NCBI GenBank assembly: GCA_009782025.1 | Contig: WQUQ01000142.1 | Coordinates: forward strand, 1 to 5,281 | Direction: 5' to 3' | DNA: 5,281 nt | From: Desulfobulbus sp. | GTDB taxonomy: Bacteria; Pseudomonadota; Gammaproteobacteria; Burkholderiales; Rhodocyclaceae | In this document: piece after piece, positions 1 to 5,281 of the stretch | Numbering within the stretch: the first letter of the stretch is position 1 | How the letters are laid out: every line of letters begins with the position of its first letter | Notes under the pieces: generated by a model | Database searches by the model: none | The model's input: the letters and a program-made list of their open reading frames with translations, nothing else | What the model was told of the DNA's origin: nothing | Program-made: the position numbers and the translations under genes

Positions 1-575
1 TCAACAGCAACACCCCCGGCACCCTGTCCCTCGACGGGCAAGGCGACATCGTTGCCCTGATTATCGCGCCGGGCGCTGCATTGGCCGGCCAATCCCGGCC
101 CAGCAACAACGTCGCCGATTACCTCGACGACCTCAACGGCAATCCGGCCACCAGCAACCGCGATGGCAGCAACGCCTATTTCTCCGGCCCCGCCAGCAGC
201 CAGTTCAACGACCGCCTCATCGCCATCGACCGCCACACCCTGATGAATGCCCTGGCTCCGCTCATCCTCGGCACGATTCGCCAGAGCGTGCGTGCTACCG
301 GCGGTTTACTGCCCTTTGCCGACGGCAACGGCGACGGCCTTCCCGATCCAGGCAATCTGAGCGGGCGCTTTCCCTATCGTTACAACGATCCGCCGCCGCC
401 CGCCGATGGCGATCCTCCATTATCCTTGGATGCTTGTGGCGGCGGCGGTCCGTGCTGGTACGACGCGCTGCTGGGCAACGGCTGGTTTCCGCTGCTGACC
501 TACACCGTTGCCGAAGATCGCGCCAGCGCCACGATCACGCTCGATTTCAACGGAAAGACGATGAATCTGCCATGA
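1..575 (+). CDS. Pilin/pseudopilin-like protein, C-terminal part (5' end outside window)
   Basis: The reading frame is open from base 3, so the gene begins before the window; 190 residues are visible. A TTG at 81 is only an internal leucine codon, because the frame continues upstream without a stop. The visible part starts with a stretch around GDIVALIIAPGAALAGQ, then an Asn/Asp/Gly-rich segment, a NDRLIAIDRHTLM segment, a proline/glycine-rich loop and two cysteines (codons 435-437 and 453-455) that could form a disulfide. From memory, the IIAPG..LAGQ and NDRL.I.R..LM pattern occurs in large prepilin-like proteins of betaproteobacteria encoded beside other pseudopilins. The N-terminal leader and helix that would prove this are not in the window. 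Its stop codon overlaps the next start (ATGA), so the two genes are probably co-translated. It would act in the envelope as a minor or accessory pilin. Family assignment is moderate and exact role unknown. Confidence 0.72.
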   Translation, partial: NSNTPGTLSLDGQGDIVALIIAPGAALAGQSRPSNNVADYLDDLNGNPATSNRDGSNAYFSGPASSQFNDRLIAIDRHTLMNALAPLILGTIRQSVRATGGLLPFADGNGDGLPDPGNLSGRFPYRYNDPPPPADGDPPLSLDACGGGGPCWYDALLGNGWFPLLTYTVAEDRASATITLDFNGKTMNLP

Positions 576-1324
576 CCCGCCACCGTTCTCTCCACGACCG
601 CAACCAGGGTTTCTCCCTGGTCGAACTGGCTATCGTCCTCATCATCTTCACGCTGCTGGCGGGCGGCCTGCTGATGACCCTGAGCGCCCAGCAGGAAATC
701 CAGCGCCTGAACCAGGTCCGCCGCCAGTTAGCCGACATCCGCGAGGCGCTGCTGGGTTATGCGGTGGCGAATGGACGCCTGCCGGCACCAGCCAACCCAG
801 CCATTGCCAGTGGCGCCGCCAATGCCGGCGTCAGCGACAACAGCCTGGTAACGGGCGCCAAGCCAACTGGCATGGGAGTACTGCCCTGGGCCACGCTTGG
901 CCTACCGGAAACCGACCCTTGGGGTCAGCGCTTCACTTACCGGGTTACCCCTAGCTTTGCTGATGCCATCGGTACCCCTCCCCTTCCATCCTGTCCACCT
1001 AACCCGCCGCCTGCCCAAGCCAGCTTCGCCCTGTGCTCGAATGGCGACATCACGGTCACGGACGGCTCCACCAATATCGCCACGAATTTGCCGGTCATCG
1101 TCATCTCCCACGGCCGCAACGGTCTGGGTGGCTATGGCCAGGATGGCACGCAACGCGCCGGAGCCGCTGGATACGAACTGACCAATGCCACGGGTTCAGC
1201 TATCGGTTGTTCAGGAGTCTGCTTCGTCAGCCGGGTACAGAGCGCCGATTTCGACGACGAAGTGATCTGGGTGCCGCTGCCCATCCTGATGAACCGCATG
1301 GTGATCGCCGGCCGCCTGCCCTGA
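572..1324 (+). CDS. Prepilin-like protein with type IV N-terminal methylation motif (pseudopilin)
   Basis: The protein has 250 residues. It has a 13-residue basic leader ending in glycine (G13), followed by FSLVELAIVLIIF: a textbook prepilin peptidase (PilD/GspO) site with Glu at mature position 5 (E18) and a hydrophobic helix to about residue 37. An amphipathic helix follows (about 38-70). A DPWGQ motif (D115-Q119) resembles the DxWGxP motif of type II secretion pseudopilins. Two cysteine pairs (C141/C155 and C213/C217) may form disulfides. The C-terminus, with DDEVIWVPLPILMNRM, is also typical of this kind of protein. I chose the ATG at 572 because it gives a standard leader and overlaps the upstream stop as ATGA; upstream in-frame ATGs (from 434) would bury the leader behind extra residues. 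No close Shine-Dalgarno is seen (GGAAAG lies 14 bases upstream), which fits translational coupling. The expected location is the inner membrane, assembling into a pilus or pseudopilus. Whether it serves type IV pili or type II secretion cannot be decided here. Confidence 0.88.
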   Translation: MTRHRSLHDRNQGFSLVELAIVLIIFTLLAGGLLMTLSAQQEIQRLNQVRRQLADIREALLGYAVANGRLPAPANPAIASGAANAGVSDNSLVTGAKPTGMGVLPWATLGLPETDPWGQRFTYRVTPSFADAIGTPPLPSCPPNPPPAQASFALCSNGDITVTDGSTNIATNLPVIVISHGRNGLGGYGQDGTQRAGAAGYELTNATGSAIGCSGVCFVSRVQSADFDDEVIWVPLPILMNRMVIAGRLP

Positions 1325-1335
1325 TCCGCAATCCC

Positions 1336-2646
1336 GTGAGCCAGACATCCTTCCTCCACTCCCTGCGCCATGCCGGCATCGATCCGGCCGACGATGCCGA
1401 TACGCGGCTGAAGAAATCCCTGCTGATCTTCGCCACCGGCCTCGTCTGCCTCGGTTCGATGCTCTGGCTGTTTCTCTATGGCCAGCTTGGGCCGCATTTT
1501 TCTGCCACCGAGCCGCTCGTCTTTCAATTGCTGCTGGTCGGCAATCTGTTGTTTTTCTTCCATAGCGGCAATTTCAACTTTTTCCGCCATTCGCAACTGG
1601 CGCTCTTTCTCTTTGCCCCTTTCGCCGTCCAGTGGGGCATCGGCAACTTCATCACCGCCAGCGGCGCGAGCCTGTGGGGGCTGCTGGCGCCGATCGGCGC
1701 GGTGATGTTCATCGGCCCGCGCGAATCGATCGCCTGGTTCATCGCCTATTTGTTTCTCACCGCACTGTCCGGTTTTTTCGATTATTACCTGGCCGGCAGC
1801 ACGCTCGGCAACGCGCCCAAGATCGCAACGCAGACCAGCGTCTTTTTCTTTGCCCTCAATTTCGCCGCCATCTCCAGCATCGTGTATCTGCTGGTGCGCT
1901 ATTCGGTGGCGGAAAAGGCGCGCGCCCAGGCCGAACTGGAGGCCACCCACGAGCAACTGCTGGCCGAGCAGGAACGCTCCGAGCGCCTGCTGCTGAACAT
2001 TCTGCCCGGCCCCATCGCCGAACGCCTGAAGCGCGACAAAGAGACCATCGCCGACGGTTTCGCCGATGTCACCGTGATGTTCGTCGACATCGTCAATTTC
2101 ACCCGCATCGCCGAAGGCATGACGCCGCAGCAGGTGTTCGCCATGCTCAACCGCATCTTCTCGTCCTTCGACGAACTGGCCGAGCAGTACGGCGTCGAGA
2201 AGATCAAGACCATCGGCGACGCCTACATGGTCGCCGGCGGCCTCAACCACGAGCGGGATTACACGCAAGCCATCGCCGAACTGGCGATCGCCATGCGCGA
2301 TTTGTTGCAGCGCGATTTCGCCGGAGATGGGCCGCAACCCGGCCCGCCGCTCGATGTGCGCATCGGCATCGGCACCGGCCCGATCGTCGCCGGCGTGGTC
2401 GGCAAGAAGAAATTCATCTACGACCTGTGGGGCGACACCGTCAACCTGGCCAGCCGCATCACCAGCGAGGGCGCGCCGGGCATGATCCAGGTCGATGCGA
2501 GAACCTGCCAGCGGCTGGCCGGCCTGTTCCTGTTCGCCGCGCCGCAGAGCATTCCTCTCAAGGGCAAGGGGCAGACCATCGTGTATCGGCTGATCGGGCC
2601 GGTCAATGAGGCGGGGAAGGGCAGGACGATTCCCGAAACCCCGTAG
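1336..2646 (+). CDS. Membrane-bound class III adenylyl cyclase
   Basis: The product is 436 residues and should convert ATP to cAMP at the cytoplasmic face of the inner membrane. Residues 1-27 are hydrophilic. About six hydrophobic helices follow (near 29-48, 60-75, 86-100, 112-127, 131-152, 166-187). A charged coiled coil (190-218) then leads through LLLNILP (218-224), the usual connector before bacterial cyclase domains. In the cyclase domain (about 240-425) the metal-binding aspartates are D251 (FVDIVNF) and D295 (IGDAYM). The adenine-selecting pair is K291 and D363, and the transition-state pair is N370 and R374, with the D-N-R spacing of mammalian adenylyl cyclases. Lys/Asp rather than Glu/Cys at the base-selecting positions argues for adenylyl, not guanylyl, activity. 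The six-helix plus cyclase layout resembles Pseudomonas CyaB, but I cannot show that the membrane part is the same domain. The GTG at 1336 is the first start after the upstream stop, leaves an 11-base gap and has no clear Shine-Dalgarno. The ORF also reads open upstream (to 1033) inside the pilin gene, which I regard as chance. The TAG stop lies inside a REP element. Confidence 0.9.
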   Translation: MSQTSFLHSLRHAGIDPADDADTRLKKSLLIFATGLVCLGSMLWLFLYGQLGPHFSATEPLVFQLLLVGNLLFFFHSGNFNFFRHSQLALFLFAPFAVQWGIGNFITASGASLWGLLAPIGAVMFIGPRESIAWFIAYLFLTALSGFFDYYLAGSTLGNAPKIATQTSVFFFALNFAAISSIVYLLVRYSVAEKARAQAELEATHEQLLAEQERSERLLLNILPGPIAERLKRDKETIADGFADVTVMFVDIVNFTRIAEGMTPQQVFAMLNRIFSSFDELAEQYGVEKIKTIGDAYMVAGGLNHERDYTQAIAELAIAMRDLLQRDFAGDGPQPGPPLDVRIGIGTGPIVAGVVGKKKFIYDLWGDTVNLASRITSEGAPGMIQVDARTCQRLAGLFLFAAPQSIPLKGKGQTIVYRLIGPVNEAGKGRTIPETP

Positions 2647-2673
2647 GGCGCAATAAGCAACGCGCATTGCGCC
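2643..2673 (+). repeat. REP unit 1 (GTAG-headed hairpin, plus orientation)
   Basis: The unit begins with GTAG, followed by a perfect 8-bp stem: GGCGCAAT (2647-2654) pairs with ATTGCGCC (2666-2673) around an 11-base loop. A GTAG head before a short palindrome is the known signature of REP elements mobilised by REP-associated tyrosine transposases (RAYTs). The TAG of the head is the stop codon of the adenylyl cyclase gene. No RAYT gene is in the window. Confidence 0.78.
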
Positions 2674-2682
2674 GATCACTCT

Positions 2683-2713
2683 GGTGCAATGCGCTGCGCT
2701 TATTGCACCCTAC
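2683..2713 (-). repeat. REP unit 2 (GTAG-headed hairpin, minus orientation)
   Basis: This is an inverted copy of unit 1, matching it at 26 of 31 positions, with its GTAG head at 2713-2710 on the minus strand. Its own perfect 8-bp stem is GGTGCAAT (2683-2690) with ATTGCACC (2702-2709) around an 11-base loop. Relative to unit 1 the third stem pair changes from C-G to T-A on both sides. It ends four bases before the stop codon of the histidine kinase gene. Confidence 0.78.
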
Positions 2714-2717
2714 AGGC

Positions 2718-4412
2718 CTATGCTTCGGCCGGCGGGTGAGCGGAGGAAAGCCTGAAAACGACTTGGCCGGAGCGATTCTCGGCCAGTTCCAGCACGTAGC
2801 CGGCGGCGGCGGCCTGGCGGGCGGCGTGATAGAGGCCGATGCCCAGGCCATCCTCGGAGCCGACCGGTTCGCGCAGCACCGTTGCGGCCAGGTCCGGCGG
2901 CAGCGGCGCGCCATCGTCGGCGACGGTCAGCGCGCCGTTGGCAAAACTCACGGCGATGCCCAACCCCGGCTCGCGCTGGCGCTTGTTCAGCGCATTCTGG
3001 AGCAGGTTCTCGGCGATACTGTCGAACAGGGCGGCGGGCAATCGTTCGTCGGCGGCCGGCACGCCCAGCCAGTTGATGTCGCGTTCGGCATAGCGGTTGC
3101 GCAAGCGCCACCACCACTCGCCGGCCGCTTCCTGGCTGCCGCGCTCGATCGTCGGCATCTGCAATTTTTCCAGCGTGGCGCGCAGGCGCTCGGTAATCAG
3201 CGGCAACTGCTTGCCGAGCAGATCGACCCGCAATGCCGGATCGCCCGGCTGGGCGGCGGCGTAGCACAAGCCCTGCATCGATTGCAGCAGATTCTTGACA
3301 TCGTGGGTGACGCGCGACCCGGTTTCATAAACCGCCTGCAAGTAACCGATGCGCTGCAATTCGTGCGCCTGGCGCTTGACCTCGTAAAACTCGGCGACCA
3401 GGCGCAGCAGCCATTCGACGTGCCAGCGTATCGACGACGAGGGCGGCAGGCGAAAATAGACGGTCAGCGTCAGATCCGCCAGCCGGCAGACGTGCACATG
3501 GGCGCTGCGCTCGCCGCCGCTGCCCGTTTGCCCGGCCGCCTGCCAGGCGCTGCCGACCACCCAGGGCATGCCGTGCAGGTGCGCCATCGCCGCGGCGAGA
3601 AAGCGCACCGGATCGGTCTCGCGCTCGCTTTCGGCGGCCAATTGCACCAGCCATTGTTCGAGCGGCATGCCGACCGACAGCAGATAGCGCGACACCGTCG
3701 AGCCGATGCCGGAAAAACCGGCGCGCGGATTCCATGCCCAGGCGACGACCAGCAAGGCGCCGGCCAGGGTCAGCGAAGTCGAGAACAGCGCCTCGACGTA
3801 ATCGACGCCGCCGACCAGCATGTAAGCCAGCGCGCCGAGCACGAACACGGCGAGGATCAGGGACACCAGCGTGCCGTAGAACAGATCAAAGCGCTCGCCG
3901 GTCCGCCGCGGCGTGCGCGCCGGAAACACCAGCAGCAGCGGCAGCAGCAGCGGCATCAGATGAACGAAGGCCGCGCGCGGCAGCGGATCGAGCACGACCC
4001 TGGGCGAAATCTCCGGCACCACGCCGAATACCGTGATCCCGATCACGTAACCGAAGGCCAGCAGATAGCCGCTGCGCTCGCCGCGCTGCTCGCTCCACAG
4101 CACCCGCCCGCCGATCGCCCCGGCCAGCGCGCCGCACCAGACCAGCAGCAGCCACGGCCCGAGCAGCCAGGTCGAGGCCAGTACCGCAGCGAGCAGGACG
4201 CCCCCTTGGCGCGGATTGATCCGCCGCTCACCGGCAACGAAAGGCTGCCACAGCAAAAACAGACCGAGCGCCGCCACCCACAAGAGACGTCCGGCGAGCA
4301 GCCGCCAGCCGCCGAAGGCCAGCACATGCAGCAGCAGCAGATGCGCGGCCAGCAGCAGATGCGACCCGTTGGCCAGCCAGACGGTCAGTTTGGGCGGGAG
4401 ACGGGCGTCCAT
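2718..4412 (-). CDS. Membrane sensor histidine kinase (orphan in this window)
   Basis: The product is 564 residues if it starts at the ATG at 4412. Residues 18-227 hold about eight hydrophobic helices, very rich in leucine. Residues about 230-345 form a soluble linker that may be a divergent GAF-like domain. The kinase core follows: H-box VTHDVKNLLQ with the phosphorylatable H370, N-box ENLLQNALN (N469, N473), G1 box VADDG (D499) and G2 box GLGIGL (522-527), with a short ATP lid. All catalytic motifs are intact, so it should autophosphorylate and pass phosphate to an unseen response regulator. The many-helix sensor, linker and HDxKN H-box recall the PrsK kinases of exosortase systems, but I do not claim orthology; no PEP-CTERM gene is seen here. 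Start choice: the ATG at 4412 directly precedes a typical N-terminus but has no good Shine-Dalgarno. A GTG at 4442 would add ten residues, and an ATG at 4526 would run across the divergent promoter region, which is less likely. It is convergent with the cyclase and divergent from the third pilin gene. Confidence 0.88.
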   Translation of the reverse strand: MDARLPPKLTVWLANGSHLLLAAHLLLLHVLAFGGWRLLAGRLLWVAALGLFLLWQPFVAGERRINPRQGGVLLAAVLASTWLLGPWLLLVWCGALAGAIGGRVLWSEQRGERSGYLLAFGYVIGITVFGVVPEISPRVVLDPLPRAAFVHLMPLLLPLLLVFPARTPRRTGERFDLFYGTLVSLILAVFVLGALAYMLVGGVDYVEALFSTSLTLAGALLVVAWAWNPRAGFSGIGSTVSRYLLSVGMPLEQWLVQLAAESERETDPVRFLAAAMAHLHGMPWVVGSAWQAAGQTGSGGERSAHVHVCRLADLTLTVYFRLPPSSSIRWHVEWLLRLVAEFYEVKRQAHELQRIGYLQAVYETGSRVTHDVKNLLQSMQGLCYAAAQPGDPALRVDLLGKQLPLITERLRATLEKLQMPTIERGSQEAAGEWWWRLRNRYAERDINWLGVPAADERLPAALFDSIAENLLQNALNKRQREPGLGIAVSFANGALTVADDGAPLPPDLAATVLREPVGSEDGLGIGLYHAARQAAAAGYVLELAENRSGQVVFRLSSAHPPAEA

Positions 4413-4465
4413 GATGACGACAGCTTGTCCATTTTTCGACACTTCTTTCGTGGAATCAGGCCAAT

Positions 4466-4503
4466 AGGCACGAAATTCCACCCGGTTTGGCAGGCATGAA
4501 ATT
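4466..4503 (+). repeat. 12-base direct repeat upstream of the prepilin gene
   Basis: AGGCACGAAATT (4466-4477) and AGGCATGAAATT (4492-4503) differ at one base and are 26 bases apart. The second copy forms most of the -24/-12 promoter candidate. The first has a better -24 half (GGCACG) but no -12 half. It may be a decoy or regulator site, or the trace of a small duplication. Confidence 0.5.
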
Positions 4504-4506
4504 TGC
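4492..4506 (+). promoter_or_regulatory. Candidate sigma-54 (-24/-12) promoter for the prepilin gene
   Basis: The sequence AGGCATGAAATTTGC matches the sigma-54 consensus TGGCAC-N5-TTGC at eight of ten fixed positions, including the essential GG and GC with the correct ten bases between them. It predicts a start of transcription near 4518, giving a leader of about 26 bases that includes the ribosome binding site. Sigma-54 control of pilin genes (PilS/PilR with pilA) is established in Pseudomonas. No sigma-70 pair of comparable quality was seen. Confidence 0.5.
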
Positions 4507-4533
4507 GGGTACTCGTGGCAAAGCAATTGAATT

Positions 4534-4537
4534 GGAG
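4534..4537 (+). promoter_or_regulatory. Ribosome binding site that fixes the prepilin start
   Basis: GGAG lies six bases before the ATG at 4544. This decides the start in favour of 4544 over the in-frame ATGs at 4487 and 4496, which would give an unusually long leader and start upstream of the predicted transcript. Confidence 0.75.
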
Positions 4538-4543
4538 CATGCC

Positions 4544-5209
4544 ATGAAAAGTCGTCAAACGGGTTTTACCCTCGTCGAAATCGCCATCGTGCTGGTCATC
4601 ATCGGCCTCTTGCTCGGTGGCGTGCTGAAGGGGCAGGAACTCATCACGCAAGCCAAAATCAAGAATATCGCCAATGATTTCAACCAGATAACGGCTGCCG
4701 TCTACGGCTACCAGGACCGTTACCGGAAGCTGCCGGGGGACGATAACGGTGCAGAGAGCCGCTGGCCGACTAAAACCAAGAACGGCAATGGCAGTGGCAC
4801 GATTGACGGCGAGTTTTATACCAACTCCGATGTCGATGGCGTCGAGCCGCGCCTTTTTTGGCAACATCTCCGGCTTGCCGGGTTCATCATCGGTGATCCG
4901 ACGAGCCGGGCGCAGCCGATCAATGCCGTTGGCGGCATCATTGGCGCGCAGACGGGCGTTGGTCCAGATACCGCTCTCGAGCTTCCGGGACCGGTGCTTT
5001 GTTCGACCAACCTGCCAGGCAAATTCGCCATTGCCGTCGACAACATGTTCGATGACGGTAACCCCCATAGCGGGAGCGTTCGCGGTTTCAAGCAATCGGG
5101 ATCGCTGGTGGCCCAGGGGACAGGTAACGACTCGCCCGTCAATAAAGCATCTGAAACCAGTTACGTCGAAGATGATGTAATCCTGTACACCGTTTGCCGG
5201 CAGCTTTGA
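4544..5209 (+). CDS. Type IV prepilin-like protein
   Basis: The protein has 221 residues. A six-residue basic start, MKSRQT, and G7 form a short class III leader, followed by FTLVEIAIVLVIIGLLLGG: the prepilin peptidase site is G7/F8, with Glu at mature position 5 (E12). The hydrophobic helix runs to about residue 29 and continues into an amphipathic helix (about 30-60, KIKNIANDFNQI...YGYQDRYRKLPGDD), the usual pilin spine. The globular part is rich in Gly, Asn and Asp. Two cysteines, C153 and C218, with the second four residues from the C-terminus, are placed like the disulfide-bonded D-region of type IV pilins. The start is fixed by GGAG at 4534. It has its own likely -24/-12 promoter and lies divergent from the kinase gene. 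Its base composition appears less GC-rich than the cyclase gene. From memory, proteins with a LVEIAIVLVIIGLLLGGVLKGQELI start are common in betaproteobacteria and are annotated only by the N-terminal motif. It could be a minor or a major subunit. Confidence 0.9.
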   Translation: MKSRQTGFTLVEIAIVLVIIGLLLGGVLKGQELITQAKIKNIANDFNQITAAVYGYQDRYRKLPGDDNGAESRWPTKTKNGNGSGTIDGEFYTNSDVDGVEPRLFWQHLRLAGFIIGDPTSRAQPINAVGGIIGAQTGVGPDTALELPGPVLCSTNLPGKFAIAVDNMFDDGNPHSGSVRGFKQSGSLVAQGTGNDSPVNKASETSYVEDDVILYTVCRQL

Positions 5210-5227
5210 AACTCGGCCCCGCCACCG

Positions 5228-5281
5228 CTAACCGCGCTGCAACAACCGCTGCTCGGCCGCCATCACCGCCCCTGGCGCGCC
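5228..5281 (-). CDS. Possible C-terminal end of a minus-strand gene (cut by right edge)
   Basis: On the minus strand one frame enters from the right edge and ends at a TAG at 5230-5228, giving 17 codons that translate to GAPGAVMAAEQRLLQRG. The Ala/Glu/Gln/Leu-rich helical ending looks protein-like and the placement, convergent with the prepilin gene and 18 bases after its stop, is sensible. A second minus frame is also open here, so the evidence is weak. Product unknown. Confidence 0.25.
   Translation of the reverse strand, partial: GAPGAVMAAEQRLLQRG

Larger units (their letters stand above)
2643..2713. terminator. Possible bidirectional transcript end formed by the inverted REP pair
   Basis: The two REP units face each other across nine bases (2674-2682) and together form one long imperfect palindrome with 31-base arms, exactly between the convergent cyclase and kinase genes. 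The structure could stop or stabilise both transcripts, as REP pairs at convergent gene ends are known to do. No run of T follows either arm, so it is not a canonical intrinsic terminator; the role is inferred from position and structure. Confidence 0.45.
4413..4543. promoter_or_regulatory. Divergent control region between kinase and pilin genes
   Basis: These 131 bases separate two divergent starts and look more AT-rich than the flanking genes. They hold a -24/-12 promoter candidate for the pilin gene, a 12-base direct repeat (4466-4477 and 4492-4503, one mismatch) and overlapping short inverted repeats: 4446-4452 with 4469-4475, and 4450-4456 with 4475-4481. No convincing promoter was found for the kinase gene on the minus strand. 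Confidence 0.6.

Noticed and set aside
434..571. Upstream start for the second prepilin gene
   Set aside because: It would place 46 residues of off-phase sequence before the leader. The ATG at 572 gives a normal prepilin leader and an ATGA overlap.
1632..2609. Plus-strand open frame of 325 codons in another phase inside the cyclase
   Set aside because: The sequence is a run of Arg, His and Ala residues typical of an off-phase reading of GC-rich codons.
1132..2679. Minus-strand open frame of 515 codons opposite the cyclase
   Set aside because: The product is a low-complexity Asp/Gly/Arg/Gln-rich sequence, crosses two real genes and has no recognisable motif, so it is a shadow frame.
2643..2713. 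CRISPR repeat or integron attC site
   Set aside because: There are only two inverted copies with no spacers, and no attC core sites were seen. The GTAG-headed hairpins fit REP elements.
2667..4499. Plus-strand open frame of 610 codons opposite the histidine kinase
   Set aside because: Its translation is rich in Arg, Gln and Ala without domains, starts inside the REP pair, and mirrors a frame with intact kinase motifs. Long antisense frames are expected in GC-rich genes.
4487..4515. Sigma-70 promoter, TTGGCA with a 17-base spacer to TACTCG
   Set aside because: The -10 hexamer matches the consensus poorly, while an overlapping -24/-12 element has correct spacing and key bases.
4413..4526. Longer N-terminus for the histidine kinase from the ATG at 4526
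   Set aside because: It would run through the divergent promoter region. The added residues have no hydrophobic or conserved character, although a GTG at 4442 remains possible.
5210..5227. Terminator after the third pilin gene
   Set aside because: No stem with a following T run is visible in the short stretch before the window ends.

Overview
The window is GC-rich, densely coding DNA with proteobacterial features: class III prepilin leaders, a -24/-12 (sigma-54-type) promoter candidate, a membrane histidine kinase and a pair of GTAG-headed REP hairpins. Protein style and the REP type suggest a betaproteobacterium (Rhodocyclales/Burkholderiales-like). That placement is an impression, not a database result.

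Layout from left to right. (1) 1-1324, plus strand: the 3' end of a pilin/pseudopilin-like gene, cut by the left edge, overlaps by ATGA a complete prepilin-like gene. (2) 1336-2646, plus strand: 11 bases downstream, a GTG-started gene encodes a six-helix membrane protein with a class III adenylyl cyclase domain in which all key catalytic residues are present. These three genes look like one transcription unit. (3) 2643-2713: two inverted REP units sit between convergent genes, and the first one supplies the cyclase stop codon. (4) 2718-4412, minus strand: a sensor histidine kinase with about eight membrane helices, a linker that may be GAF-like, and a catalytic core with an HDVKN H-box. No response regulator is visible. 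(5) 4413-4543: a divergent control region with a -24/-12 promoter candidate facing right. (6) 4544-5209, plus strand: a third prepilin-like gene with a good ribosome binding site. (7) 5210-5281: no complete gene, possibly the last codons of a minus-strand gene.

Working model (inference): the window belongs to a type IV pilus or type II secretion-like accessory locus, where three pilin-like subunits are encoded beside two membrane signalling proteins. The cyclase would make cAMP in response to an unknown membrane or envelope signal, and its co-transcription with pseudopilins suggests a link between surface fibres and cAMP. The kinase is divergent from the third pilin and may control it or a distant target. 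No CRISPR array, tRNA, rRNA, insertion sequence or phage gene is visible.
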